NCBI RefSeq assembly: GCF_001854325.1
Contig: NZ_CP017755.1
Coordinates: 2,232,001 to 2,296,000 of the forward strand
Source of the DNA: Cupriavidus malaysiensis
Lineage (GTDB): Bacteria; Pseudomonadota; Gammaproteobacteria; Burkholderiales; Burkholderiaceae
DNA: 64,000 bases
Direction: 5' to 3'
The first letter of the stretch is position 1, and the number at the start of each line of letters is the position of its first letter. Of the stretch, positions 8,232-16,957 are shown in pieces. The notes under the pieces are model-generated. The model made no database searches. It was not told the origin of the DNA and worked only from the letters and a program-made list of their open reading frames with translations. The translations under genes were made by a program, and so were the position numbers.

Positions 8232-9276
8232 GCCGCTCGACCTGGACCTGCTGCCGGCCCCGGCGCCAAGGCAAGCGCTGCCGCGCCTGCCCCGCCGAGC
8301 GCCGCGCCTGCCGCTGCTGTCGCGCCGCATCCGGTTGTCGCTGGCCGCCGCGGCAGCCGCCGTGCTCGCGGGCATGCTGGCGACGGCGGCGCTGCCACCG
8401 CTGCTGGCGCGCCTGCCGCACCTGCCCGAGCGCCTGCCGGCGCCGCTGCAGCACTGGCTGGCGCAGCGCGTGGCACCGCCCGACTGGCATGCCCTGCGGC
8501 TCGGCCCGGTGCTGGCCGAGGCCAGCCGGCGCGGCGTGCTGGTGGTCGGCGTGCGCGCCTATGCGCGGCCCGCGCCGCCCGGCGCACCGGCTCCCGCCGA
8601 ACCCGACGCCTTCGATGCCAGCCTGGCGCGCCAGCTCGCCGCCCACCTCGGCCTGCGCCTGCGCCTGGTCGGCCTGCTGGGCGACGCGGGCAACCCCGGC
8701 GACCCGCGCAACGCCCCTGCCCTGCTGCCCGGGCCGCGCCCCGACCTGCTGCTGGCCGGCGCCGGCGCGGTGCCTGCGGCACCGGCGGCGGCGCGCGTGC
8801 CCACCGCCTACACCGGCGGCATGGGACAGGTGCTGGTGCTGCGCAAGAGCGCCTATCGCCATCCTGCCGACCTGGCGCGGCGCAGCGTCTGCGTGGCGCA
8901 AGGCAGCCCCTATGCGCACACGCTGGCGGCCCGCTACGGCGCGCTGCCGCGCACCTATGCTTCGGCGATCCGCGCGGTGTCGGCCTTCCTCGCCGGCGAG
9001 TGCGACGGGCTGGCTGACGACACCCTGGCGCTGGCGCGCCTGGCGCGCCTGCCGGAGTGGCGCTTCTACCGCGCGCTGGACGGCGCCGTCGCGCCCGACA
9101 ATGGCGCCGCCCAGATCGTGCTGCGCGCCGGCGACCCGCTTTCGGCCGCCTATGTCGAGCGCGCCGTGCGCTACTGGAAGAGCGGCGGCGCCCTGGCGCA
9201 GGCGCGCGAACGGCGCGCCGCCGACCTCGCCTTCGAGGCCGGGCAGCTGCAGGACGGGCTGGTCTGCCACAACTAG
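8224..9276 (+). CDS. Membrane-anchored family-3 solute-binding protein
   Basis: 350 residues. A long Pro/Arg-rich N-terminal region precedes one membrane-spanning segment (about residues 40-58, LSLAAAAAAVLAGMLATAAL). A periplasmic domain of the SBP_bac_3 type follows. Recognisable parts are the early segment RRGVLVVGVRAYARPAPP, the family-typical RRSVCVAQGSPYAHTLAARYG and ECDGLADDTLALARL. Family-3 proteins normally serve polar amino-acid importers, so its location inside a NitT/TauT operon (8-bp overlap with the permease) is unusual. It may be a second receptor, an accessory capture domain or a sensor. The C-terminus is cysteine-containing (LVCHN). Fold is fairly clear; role unknown. Confidence 0.72.
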   Translation: MPEPLDLDLLPAPAPRQALPRLPRRAPRLPLLSRRIRLSLAAAAAAVLAGMLATAALPPLLARLPHLPERLPAPLQHWLAQRVAPPDWHALRLGPVLAEASRRGVLVVGVRAYARPAPPGAPAPAEPDAFDASLARQLAAHLGLRLRLVGLLGDAGNPGDPRNAPALLPGPRPDLLLAGAGAVPAAPAAARVPTAYTGGMGQVLVLRKSAYRHPADLARRSVCVAQGSPYAHTLAARYGALPRTYASAIRAVSAFLAGECDGLADDTLALARLARLPEWRFYRALDGAVAPDNGAAQIVLRAGDPLSAAYVERAVRYWKSGGALAQARERRAADLAFEAGQLQDGLVCHN

Positions 9277-9461
9277 CAGGACACTGGTCCACTGGTTCCC
9301 CGCAATCGGTCGGTGCCTGCCCTGCCATGCGGACTCATCGCGTCGTTGCAAGGGCTCGCCATCGCCGTGCGATGGCTGCGCTATGCGCCTGGCGCGGATT
9401 CCCGCATGGCATCTCCTTCACCTCCCATTTCAACGATTCAGCGGACCAGGCCGCACCTGGC

Positions 9462-10307
9462 TCAGCCCGCCGCCTCCACCAGCGTCTCGGTGCCGTTCAC
9501 GCGGATGCCGACGCGCACGATCTGCGCGCGCACGCGCTTGCTGGCGATATCCGCGTCCTGCGCGAAGCCGTACACCACCACATCGAAATTGCGATAGCTG
9601 CTGCGCGCCGCCTCGATCGCGCGCGCGGCCTCGGCCGGCACCTTGAGCTTGGCGAAGGCTTCGCCGTTGGTGAAGGCGAGCTGGTATTCGCCGTTGTCGA
9701 ACAGGTAGTAGTAGGTGCCGGCCTCGCCCAGCTTGCTGGGAAAAGCGCCCTTGTCCAGGTCGTAGGCCTGCAGCATGCCGCTGCCGTTGAGGCGGTACTT
9801 GAAGTAGCGCTCGCTGGCTGCGGCCTTCACCTTGGCGTCGATCTGCGGCTTCAGCGCATTGAGCAGTTCCTGCTTGCGGAAGGCGTCGCCGGTGCCGGCG
9901 TACTCGCGCGACAGGCGCTGCGCGATGGCGGGATAGTCGGGCGGCATGCCGGCCAGCGCCAGGTAGGCGAACATCAGCTGGTTGCCGCTGTCGATCTCGC
10001 GGTACTGCGCGGCCGGAGTCGCCGCGTCGGCACGCGGCAACGCCGCGGCTTCGGCCTTGGCGTGCGCGCTCGCCGCCAGGGTGGCCGGATCGGGCGCGGC
10101 CGGTGCGGCGGCATCGGCCTTGATGCCGGCATCGGCCGGCGGCGCCTCCTTGCCGCAGCCGCCCAATGCCGTGGCCGCTACCACCAGCAAGGCGGCAGCG
10201 CCGCGCAGCGCACGGCGCGACGGCAGCGAGGCGAGCAAGCCGGTGGCGGGATCGGCGGCCGCGATACGGGATGCGGTGGCGGGCAGGCGGATGTCGGAAC
10301 GGTTCAT
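9462..10307 (-). CDS. Uncharacterised lipoprotein
   Basis: 281 residues from ATG 10307 (MNRSDIRLPA), preceded by GGAGAACC. A long n-region leads to a hydrophobic stretch and lipobox-like ATALGGCGKE, so it is probably lipidated at the cysteine near residue 47. An Ala/Pro-rich linker of about 45 residues follows, then a compact domain from about residue 110 with SGNQLMFAYLALAGMPPDYPAI and KYRLNGSGMLQAYDLDKGAFPS. I recognise no catalytic motif; it may belong to a DUF-only envelope family. It lies downstream of the OB/TM protein and the caspase gene on the same strand, separated by a G-rich repeat. Confidence 0.65.
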   Translation of the reverse strand: MNRSDIRLPATASRIAAADPATGLLASLPSRRALRGAAALLVVAATALGGCGKEAPPADAGIKADAAAPAAPDPATLAASAHAKAEAAALPRADAATPAAQYREIDSGNQLMFAYLALAGMPPDYPAIAQRLSREYAGTGDAFRKQELLNALKPQIDAKVKAAASERYFKYRLNGSGMLQAYDLDKGAFPSKLGEAGTYYYLFDNGEYQLAFTNGEAFAKLKVPAEAARAIEAARSSYRNFDVVVYGFAQDADIASKRVRAQIVRVGIRVNGTETLVEAAG

Positions 10308-10373
10308 GGTCGGTTCTCCAGGTCGGCGTGGCGCACGCTGTGGCGCGGCGCCATCGCTCATGTCAGGTTCGGA

Positions 10374-10429
10374 TCGGGAAATCGGGGATCGGGAAATCGG
10401 GGATCGGAAATCGGGATCGGGCCGGTTGG
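10374..10429 (+). repeat. G-rich tandem repeat (gatcgggaaatcgg), possible G-quadruplex
   Basis: Three imperfect copies of a gatcgggaaatcggg unit lie between two minus-strand genes. The plus strand has at least four runs of three or four G separated by 3-5 bases, fitting an intramolecular quadruplex pattern. On the minus-strand transcript it would be C-rich. Confidence 0.55.
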
Positions 10430-10435
10430 CTGCCC

Positions 10436-11230
10436 CTAGATCGCGGCGGCGCGCAGGCGGAACTCGCGCCAGCCCAGCCAGGCCAGTGCCGCGCTGGCGC
10501 CCAGCACCAGGAACAGGCCCAGGCCGGGATGCAGCGCGCCCAGCAGTTGCGCCGTCATCTCGCGCGCCATCTGGCTGGCCATGGCCTGCGCCTGCGGGCC
10601 GCCGAAGGCACCGGCGAGCTTGCCGGCGTCGGTCACGGCAGCGGACAGCCGTGACCAGGCCACCAGCGCATGCAGCACCACCACCGCGAGCGGCGCGCAC
10701 TTGCCGAGCGCGGCCTGCGGGGCGCGCAGCGGCCAGCTCGCCATGCACGCCGCCAGTGACAGCAGGAACAGCGCCTGGGCCAGCGTGAAGCCGCCACGCG
10801 CGCCGGCCGAGAACTGCTGCAAGGTGGAAGCATCGACGCCCAGCAACTGCCAGTAGCTCAGCGACACGGCGCCGAACAAGCGCACGCCGACGGCCTCGAA
10901 AGCGAAGGCGCCGAGCACCAGCACGCCCAGCGCCGCCAGCACGGGCACACCCAGCGCGGCACGCGCCTGCTGCCACAAACGCCGCCCCTGGGCGCCGGCC
11001 AGCGCGGCGGCGCGCGCGGCCTCCTCCTGCGCGAGCTGCGCGGGCGGCACGGTACTGAGCGCGCGCAGCGCGCCGCCGGCATCGAGTTCGACCTCGACGT
11101 GGGCATTGAGCACCGGCACGCCGGGCGAGCGCCAGTGCTGCATGACATCGAACTGGAGCATCTTGCCGTCGAGGTTGACGGCACCCTTGCCGTCGGCTTG
11201 GTAGACGATGATGCGACCGCGCTGGGCCAT
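10436..11230 (-). CDS. Uncharacterised membrane protein with N-terminal OB/cold-shock-like domain
   Basis: 264 residues from ATG 11230, preceded by AGGAAAGCC. Residues 1-55 (RGRIIVYQADGKGAVNLDGKMLQFD) resemble the small beta-barrel seen in front of several membrane families, in which G-x-I-x-x-DGK-G motifs are typical. The rest has four or five hydrophobic segments, including VPVLAALGVLVLGAFAF and ALHPGLGLFLVLGASAALAWLGW. No enzyme motif is visible. It begins after the caspase terminator and so probably has its own promoter; it may be co-transcribed with the lipoprotein downstream. Confidence 0.6.
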   Translation of the reverse strand: MAQRGRIIVYQADGKGAVNLDGKMLQFDVMQHWRSPGVPVLNAHVEVELDAGGALRALSTVPPAQLAQEEAARAAALAGAQGRRLWQQARAALGVPVLAALGVLVLGAFAFEAVGVRLFGAVSLSYWQLLGVDASTLQQFSAGARGGFTLAQALFLLSLAACMASWPLRAPQAALGKCAPLAVVVLHALVAWSRLSAAVTDAGKLAGAFGGPQAQAMASQMAREMTAQLLGALHPGLGLFLVLGASAALAWLGWREFRLRAAAI

Positions 11231-11352
11231 GGCTTTCCTCCTGTGAAGCCTGCGTGAATCGGTGCCGCGCCATGCATCGGTGGCAAGGCGCGGCGGCGGC
11301 CGGCGGGCTGCGCCGGCTCTCATGCCGTTCAACGGGGGTAGCGGAGGAATTT

Positions 11353-11383
11353 CAAAAAAAATCGCCGATGCGAGCGCATCGGC
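11353..11383 (-). terminator. Rho-independent terminator of the caspase gene
   Basis: On the minus strand, an 8-bp perfect stem (GCCGATGC/GCATCGGC, loop 4) is followed after two bases by eight T. It starts about 70 bp after the caspase stop, so the caspase transcript is monocistronic on this side. Confidence 0.88.
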
Positions 11384-11453
11384 TGCATCGGCTGCATCGG
11401 CATCGAGGGCCACATCGGTACGGCGGCGCGCCGCCGGGAAGGCGGCGCCAGGC

Positions 11454-13046
11454 TCAGCGCGGGGCGGCCGGCGCCGAGGCGGCCCGGACCTGAATATCGC
11501 GTTGATAGGCCGAGGTGGCCTCGGTCGCATCGCGCATGGTGGCGCCCATGGCCTGCAACAGGTGGCGGGCCGCCGCCGCGGAATCGCCATCGCGGCGCAG
11601 CGCCAGGTCGGCCTGGTAGGCATGGGCGGGCGCGTAGCCGGCGGCCACGGCGGCATCCAGCAGCGGCGCGGCGCGCGCCAGCGAGGCCGCGTCGCCGGCC
11701 AGGATCAGGCGCTCCGCCAGGTCGGTCTGCGCCGGCGGGAAGCCCTTGGCCGCGGCCCTCTCGGCCCAGCGCCGCGCCTGCGCCCCGGGCGCGCCGTCCT
11801 GCGGCAGGCCGCGGCCCAGCGCCGTCTGCGCCACCACGTCGCCGCCGCGTGCGCGCCGTTCCAGCGCCTGGCGCGGAAACGGCCGTTGCGCCACCAGCTG
11901 GCGGATCTCGTAGTTGAGGTCCTGCAGCACGTAACCGGGCCAGCGCCCCGCGGCGCCTGCGCCGGAAGCGCCCGCCTTGTCCGCGCCGGCCTTGTCCGCG
12001 CCGGCCGCCGTGAGCGCAGCGGAGCGCCCGGACGGCGGCCCTGGAGGCCCCGCTGGCCGGCCCCCGCCCTGGGCCGCCGCCCAGGTCGCGGCCGGCACCG
12101 TGGCGGCGCGGCCGGCCGGCGCCGGCGCATCGCCGCTGGCGCTGCCCTGCGCCAGCCGCGCCGCCGAACCCGGCGCCCCGGCCGGCCAGGCCCGGCCATC
12201 GTTGAGCACCAGCCGCACCGACGTTTCGCCGAAGCTGACGTGCGGGCGCTGGGTGTCGTGCGTCAGCAAGGCGACGCGCTCGGAGACCCGCGCGAAGACA
12301 TCGCCGAGATTGAGCCCGCGCTCGCCCAGCACCTCGACCAGGGCGGCGGTGTAGGGGCTGTTGCGCACCTCGGGCGACCAGTAGTCGCGCGCCCGCGCGC
12401 CAGGCGCCGTCGAATAGGCGATCACCAGCCCGCGCGGCGCGGGGGCCGCCGCGAAACCCTGGTTGGCCACCTGCCCCGCCGGCGCCCCGCCGCGCAGGTA
12501 GATCTCGCGGCAGGCGTCCAGGATCATCACGCTGCTGCGGGCATCGGCGCGCTGCAGCTCGCCGAGCGCCTCGTCCAGCGGCACGCCCTGGTCCTCGATG
12601 CTGCGCGCGCTGGGGTGGCCGACCTCGGCGCCGATCGGCAGCAGGTAGCTGCTGTCATTGGCCTGCGCGCCGTGCCCGGCGTAGTAGACCAGCGCCACCT
12701 CGGCGCCGCGCCCGCGCCGGGCGAAAGCGCGCAGCGCCTGGCGCAGGCGGGCGGCGTCGAGGTCCTGCTCCAGGTCGACTTCGAAGCCGAGCTGGCGCAG
12801 GCGGTCGCCCAGCGCGCGGGCATCGTTGACGGGATTGACCAGCGGCTGTGGATAGGCGGCATTGCCGATGACCAGCGCGTAGCGGCCGGCGGCCCAGGCG
12901 TGGCCGGCGGCCGCGGCCAGGGCCAGCGCCGCCAGCCGGCGCGCCAGCCTTGGCAGGCGCGGCCGCGCGCGGCGGTGCTGGACGGGCGGGACGGGCGGGA
13001 CGGGCGGACGGGAGGCGCCGCCCGGCAGGGTATGGTGCGATGACAT
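11454..13046 (-). CDS. Secreted caspase-family (peptidase C14-like) protein with Sel1-like C-terminus
   Basis: 530 residues from ATG 13046. A Pro/Arg-rich leader and signal sequence (RRLAALALAAAAGHAWA) place it outside the cytoplasm. The caspase fold follows: RYALVIGNAAYP as the first strand, the catalytic histidine in VYYAGHGAQ (His125) and the catalytic cysteine in VMILDACREI (Cys179). The block IAYSTAPGARARD is typical of prokaryotic caspase homologues. An Ala/Gly/Pro-rich linker (about residues 300-370) leads to a C-terminal helical region with Sel1/TPR-like repeats (VVAQTALGRGLPQDGAPGAQARRWAERAAAKGFPPAQTDLAERL). Divergent neighbours encode a sigma-like and an anti-sigma-like protein. Substrate unknown; both catalytic residues are intact. 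Confidence 0.85.
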   Translation of the reverse strand: MSSHHTLPGGASRPPVPPVPPVQHRRARPRLPRLARRLAALALAAAAGHAWAAGRYALVIGNAAYPQPLVNPVNDARALGDRLRQLGFEVDLEQDLDAARLRQALRAFARRGRGAEVALVYYAGHGAQANDSSYLLPIGAEVGHPSARSIEDQGVPLDEALGELQRADARSSVMILDACREIYLRGGAPAGQVANQGFAAAPAPRGLVIAYSTAPGARARDYWSPEVRNSPYTAALVEVLGERGLNLGDVFARVSERVALLTHDTQRPHVSFGETSVRLVLNDGRAWPAGAPGSAARLAQGSASGDAPAPAGRAATVPAATWAAAQGGGRPAGPPGPPSGRSAALTAAGADKAGADKAGASGAGAAGRWPGYVLQDLNYEIRQLVAQRPFPRQALERRARGGDVVAQTALGRGLPQDGAPGAQARRWAERAAAKGFPPAQTDLAERLILAGDAASLARAAPLLDAAVAAGYAPAHAYQADLALRRDGDSAAAARHLLQAMGATMRDATEATSAYQRDIQVRAASAPAAPR

Positions 13047-13207
13047 CCGATCGAGGAATCCGTTGCGGCGTGCGCCCGCGCGCTGCGGCAGCGCCACCAT
13101 GGCGCGCGCGCCGGCGATACAATGCACGCCGCGGGCGGCGACCGACATCTTGCGCCGCCGCCCCGCCAACTTGCAAGCCCCAACCCCCTCACAAGGAAGC
13201 AGCCGTC

Positions 13208-13978
13208 TTGTCTTCGGATCATCCGGACCATTTCCCCAGGATCCAGGTGCTGTGGAACCGGCGCGAGGCCCTCTCCCGGTCGGAGTGGGAAGAACTCTAC
13301 CGGCGCGTGATGGACGCGCTCGCCGGCTACCGGCCGCGCGAGGCCGGCGCGCTGGGTGACCCGCTGCCGGACCTCTGCCACCAGTTCTTCGTCGAGCGCG
13401 TCATGCCGGGCCGCGGCAGCAACGGCCCCGAGCATGCCGGCGCGCTGCGGCTCTATTTCCGCCATTTCCTGCTCGACCTGCTGCGCGCCGCCGGTACCGT
13501 CGGCGAGCCGGTCGACGACAACCTGCAATGCGAGCCCGGCTCGGCCGAGGCCCAGCGCACCGCCTTGCAGCGCTTCGGCCTGAGCCTGGATGCCGCGCGC
13601 GATGCCGCGGCCGCCTTCGTCGCCACGCTGTCGGAGGACATGCTGATGCTGCTGCGCTTCTGCGGCTGCGGCGACGCCGCCGTCAGCAGCTTCGCCGACC
13701 GCATCGCCTCGGCCCACTACCGCTCCGGCCAGCTTGGCCTGGTGCACCGCCGCCGCAGCGACAAGGAAGGCGCCGGCCGCCAACTGGCCTCGGCCGCGCA
13801 CCGCGGCACGCTGATCGAGCGCTGGGTCATGCGCACGCTGGGCCGCGGCGCCGCGCCGGCCGAGCTCGACCCCGGCGACGCCGGCGACGTGGGCGCCGCC
13901 CAGGCCCTTTTGGATATTCTCTGTGCGGTCGCGTTAGCGGGGCAGAACCCCGCGGCCATCGACCCGACTCCCGCATGA
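13208..13978 (+). CDS. Sigma-70-like (ECF-type) regulatory protein
   Basis: 256 residues. The chosen start is TTG at 13208, because AAGGA lies about 10 bases upstream and no ATG fits; the longer frame runs into the divergent promoter. The N-terminal half has a sigma-region-2-like helical segment (LPDLCHQFFVERV, then ALRLYFRHFLLDLLRAAG), and the C-terminal half has a region-4-like part (LSEDMLMLLRFCGCGDAAVSSFADRIASAHYR). The similarity is at the level of pattern and could be to a degenerate ECF factor. The next gene overlaps it by ATGA and encodes a single-span membrane protein, the usual arrangement of sigma and anti-sigma pairs. It is divergent from the caspase gene, an expected target. Confidence 0.55.
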   Translation: MSSDHPDHFPRIQVLWNRREALSRSEWEELYRRVMDALAGYRPREAGALGDPLPDLCHQFFVERVMPGRGSNGPEHAGALRLYFRHFLLDLLRAAGTVGEPVDDNLQCEPGSAEAQRTALQRFGLSLDAARDAAAAFVATLSEDMLMLLRFCGCGDAAVSSFADRIASAHYRSGQLGLVHRRRSDKEGAGRQLASAAHRGTLIERWVMRTLGRGAAPAELDPGDAGDVGAAQALLDILCAVALAGQNPAAIDPTPA

Positions 13979-15048
13979 GCGCCCTGACCCCTCCCTTGCA
14001 CATCGTGGCCGCGCGCCTGCAGCGCGGCGCCGCCGCCCCGGCCACCGGCGATCCCGCCGCGGCGGACCCGGCCGGCGCCGGACCCTGGTCGGAGCGCGCC
14101 ATTCCCGCCGCGCTGGCGGCCGCCTTCGAACGTGCGGCGGCGGCCGGCGCGCTGCGCGAGCAGGCGCTGGCGGCCGGGCAGATCCACGCCCTGCGCGACG
14201 CACCCGCCTTCGGCGCCGTGCTGCTGGACCGATGGCTGCCGCAGGCACAGCAATGGCAAGGCTGGCTGGTCACGCCAGACCCTGCTTACGCCGGCTCCAC
14301 CGACCTCGTGCTGGAAGCGCGCGACGGCCCCTTCGATCCGCGCGCCGGCATGGTCTGCTGCGCGCTGCCGCTGCTGGCCGCTCCCGCCCAGCTCGGCGAC
14401 TGCCTGGGCCGGCTGCCGCCGGCGCGGCTGGATGCGGTGCGCTGGCTGGGCGAGTGCGACCGCGGCGCGGCCGCCGGCAACCTGCCGCGGCCCGGCGTGA
14501 TCGCCCGCATGGGCGTGCCCGACGGCTACGCCTTGACCGGCACGCCGCTGGGCGGGGAGAACGACGCGCGCAACGCGTACCGGGACCTGCTGGCCCAGGG
14601 CATGGACCGCTTCGGCCTGGTGCCGGCCAAACTAGCCACCACGCATACCACCATGCCACCGGCAGTGCCGGAGACCGCTGCCCCGCCACCGCGCGCCGCC
14701 GCCAACCGGCCGCGCTGGCTGCGCAGCTTCGCCGCCGTGGCCGCCACGCTGGCGGTGGTGCAGGCCGGATTGCTGCTATGGCGCTTCCAGGACAGCGGCG
14801 ACGCCCTGCGCACCGGCGACGGCGCGCAGCAGTACCGGGGCGGCAGCAGCGCCGAGGGGATGCGATTCCGCGTACTGTTCCGCCCCGAGGCCAGCGAGGC
14901 CGAGATCCGCGACTGGCTGCGCCAGCAGAAGCTGCAGATCGTGGCGGGGCCGGACCCCATGGGTGCCTACACCCTGTCGTCCGCCGAGACCGGCCGCGCG
15001 CTGCCGCAACCGGGCCCGGGCAATCCGCTGGCGCGGGTGGAGCCCTGA
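13975..15048 (+). CDS. Single-span membrane protein, candidate anti-sigma factor
   Basis: 357 residues; the start codon overlaps the previous stop. The large N-terminal region (about 1-235) is cytoplasmic by charge and has no known motif. One membrane helix follows (RWLRSFAAVAATLAVVQAGLLLWRF, about 243-267). The short outer domain has RFRVLFRPEASEAEIRDWL and LQIVAGPDPMGAYTL. That C-terminal pattern (a beta-alpha-beta unit of about 60 residues) occurs at the end of several membrane anti-sigma factors in sigma/protease loci. Function is therefore inferred from topology, coupling with the sigma-like gene and the caspase gene opposite. Confidence 0.5.
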   Translation: MSALTPPLHIVAARLQRGAAAPATGDPAAADPAGAGPWSERAIPAALAAAFERAAAAGALREQALAAGQIHALRDAPAFGAVLLDRWLPQAQQWQGWLVTPDPAYAGSTDLVLEARDGPFDPRAGMVCCALPLLAAPAQLGDCLGRLPPARLDAVRWLGECDRGAAAGNLPRPGVIARMGVPDGYALTGTPLGGENDARNAYRDLLAQGMDRFGLVPAKLATTHTTMPPAVPETAAPPPRAAANRPRWLRSFAAVAATLAVVQAGLLLWRFQDSGDALRTGDGAQQYRGGSSAEGMRFRVLFRPEASEAEIRDWLRQQKLQIVAGPDPMGAYTLSSAETGRALPQPGPGNPLARVEP

Positions 15049-15112
15049 GCGGGCCGGCCGGCAACCTCCGGCACGTCACGAAGCGCCGAACGCGGCGCAG
15101 AAAGCAGCGCAA

Positions 15113-15149
15113 AACGAAACCAGGGTGCACGCCTGCGCGTGCACCCTGG
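15113..15149. terminator. Strong hairpin between convergent genes
   Basis: A 13-bp perfect stem (15120-15132 and 15137-15149) with a CTGC loop lies between the plus-strand anti-sigma-like gene and the minus-strand lipoprotein gene. On the minus strand it is followed by a T-rich tract (TTTCGTTTT), so it certainly fits termination of the lipoprotein transcript and may act both ways. Confidence 0.85.
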
Positions 15150-15181
15150 CCTCGCCTGTCAGCGGCGCGCCGCGCGCCGGC

Positions 15182-16810
15182 TCAGCGCACCCACACCCCC
15201 ACGTAGCCGCGCGAGGCATCGGTCGCCTGCACGCCATGCTCGACCAGCACGTAGCGCACGCCGTCCGGCGTCGCCGCGCCGTAGGCCTGGAACCAGCTGC
15301 CCGAGCCGGGCAGCCCCAGCTGGTCGGTCGGGGTGCCGGCCAGCAGCGCGCTGAACTGGTCCGCGCTCAGTGTCACCGGCGCTGCGCCCGCGAGCGTCAG
15401 CGTGGCCTTGCCGGCGCTGTCCACGCTCAGGCTGGAATAGGCCTGCGGCACCGGCGCGCTGCTGCTGAGGCCGTCGCGGCGGCAGTCCTCCCAATACTGG
15501 CTGAAGCTCTGCCCGGCGAGCTGCTGGGCGGAGGTGATGCGGATGGCGTTCTGCGCCACCAGCACGTCCGTCGACTTCAGCCCGTCGGTGCCATCGTTGA
15601 CGTTGGCGGCCAGGCAGACCATCGAGGCCACCGGCAGGTCGGGCGCGAGCAGCAGCTGGTGGAAGTTCATGCCGTACTGCACCGGGCTGCCCCACTGGTA
15701 GCCCCCGTCCGCCTGCGGCACCACCGTGATGCGGCTGCCGCCGAGCGTCAGCACGCCGGACTGGCCGATGCCTTTGTCGAGCACCGAGGCCTGCAGCGGT
15801 GCCATGCCGGCCGCGTTGTAGTGGAAGTCGGCATAACCGACCGCGCCGGCCGGCACGGTGGACGCAGCGCTGCCACCGCAGGCCTGCGCGCCGCCCAGGC
15901 GCGAGCCGTTCCAGCCGCCCTTGAAGGTAGCGTTGACCTGCGTGCCGTAGACCCCGCCGACATGGTTCAGGTCGGTGAACTCGCCGCTGAACAGCTCGAC
16001 GGTGGCGAAGCTGTTCTGCGCCAGCTTCTCCGTCACGCTGCCGCTGATCTGCCACCCGCTGGCGGTCTGCCGCACCTGCCCGCCGACCACGTACTTGCTG
16101 CCGTCGGACAGGATGCGCGTGCCCGACACCGAGCCGTCGATCTCGCTGACCGTCACGTCGAAGGCGTAGCCCACGTGGCTGGGGCCGTTCAGGTGCCACG
16201 TGCCGGCGTACAGGCACAGCGACTGCCCGCGCAGATGCGCCTGCGCGCTCACCGCCGGCACCAGCTTGCCCTGCGGCGAGGCCGCCTGCACCGCGGCCAG
16301 CACCGCCGCATCGGCGGCGAAGGCCGAGGGCGCCTGCTGGAAGTTCAGGCTGCGCCCCGCCAGCGCCTGCGCCGACGACGGCGCGATGCGGATGGCCTGC
16401 GCGAGATTGCCGCCGCTGTCCAGCGATTGCAGGAAGCTGCCGATATTGGTCACGGTGTCGTTGGTCTCGTCCGCCGCGCCAGGCACCAGCGACACGGGCG
16501 TCATCACAGGCTGCGCCGCCGCCGTGCCGATCACCACGCCGCCCACCGAGAAGGTGACCGGCTGCCCCGGTACGTAGGAGAAATGGCCGCTGTCGTCGGT
16601 GACGCCGCTGAGATCGCCCGAGCGGTACGCCATGCCCACCACCGGGGCATCGACAAAGATGCCTTGCGCCACCTGGGGCGCCTGCGGCGCCGCGCTGCCC
16701 GCCCCGGTGGCGGCACTGCCGCCGTCGCTGCCGCCGCCGCAGGCGGCCAGCAGCAGAGACACGCTCAGCGCGCAGGCCAGCGTGACTCCCTTCCTGTTGT
16801 TCTTGTACAT
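15182..16810 (-). CDS. Large surface lipoprotein of unknown function
   Basis: 542 residues from ATG 16810 (MYKNNRKG). Signal peptide with lipobox LLLAAC and a GGGSDGGS linker, so it is an outer-membrane lipoprotein candidate. Residues about 50-130 (GIFVDAPVVGMAYRS, GVTDDSGHFSYVPGQPVTFSVGG, VIGTA) match the small Ig-like beta domain found at the base of many proteobacterial surface lipoproteins and adhesins. The remainder is Ser/Thr/Gly-rich and beta-predicted, with four or five scattered cysteines that could form disulfides. No catalytic motif seen. A las/lux-type box lies 111-130 bp upstream and a LuxR gene is next, so expression is probably quorum-responsive. Confidence 0.7.
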   Translation of the reverse strand: MYKNNRKGVTLACALSVSLLLAACGGGSDGGSAATGAGSAAPQAPQVAQGIFVDAPVVGMAYRSGDLSGVTDDSGHFSYVPGQPVTFSVGGVVIGTAAAQPVMTPVSLVPGAADETNDTVTNIGSFLQSLDSGGNLAQAIRIAPSSAQALAGRSLNFQQAPSAFAADAAVLAAVQAASPQGKLVPAVSAQAHLRGQSLCLYAGTWHLNGPSHVGYAFDVTVSEIDGSVSGTRILSDGSKYVVGGQVRQTASGWQISGSVTEKLAQNSFATVELFSGEFTDLNHVGGVYGTQVNATFKGGWNGSRLGGAQACGGSAASTVPAGAVGYADFHYNAAGMAPLQASVLDKGIGQSGVLTLGGSRITVVPQADGGYQWGSPVQYGMNFHQLLLAPDLPVASMVCLAANVNDGTDGLKSTDVLVAQNAIRITSAQQLAGQSFSQYWEDCRRDGLSSSAPVPQAYSSLSVDSAGKATLTLAGAAPVTLSADQFSALLAGTPTDQLGLPGSGSWFQAYGAATPDGVRYVLVEHGVQATDASRGYVGVWVR

Positions 16811-16920
16811 GCGATTCCTCGATGATGATGATGGCCCACGGACCCGTTGCTGTCTGCCCGCGCGGCCAGGCCTTGGCACGCGGGCACGGGGATTGGAACA
16901 AGGCACGGCACGGTCCGCCT

Positions 16921-16940
16921 AGCTGTCAGGACTGACAGGT
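16921..16940 (-). promoter_or_regulatory. las/lux-type box upstream of the lipoprotein gene
   Basis: The minus strand reads ACCTGTCAGTCCTGACAGCT, a 7-bp perfect dyad (CTGTCAG/CTGACAG, 2-bp centre). It matches the classical lasB OP1 element at 16 of 20 positions, by comparison from memory. It sits about 120 bp upstream of the lipoprotein start and 65 bp beyond the stop of the LuxR gene. Confidence 0.75.
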
Positions 16941-16957
16941 GGGCCCGCGCTGTGCGC

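Noticed and set aside
9462..11273. One 603-codon minus-strand gene
   Set aside because: It contains the 281-residue lipoprotein in frame, but the upstream part is antisense or out of frame to the OB/TM protein and crosses the intergenic G-rich repeat.
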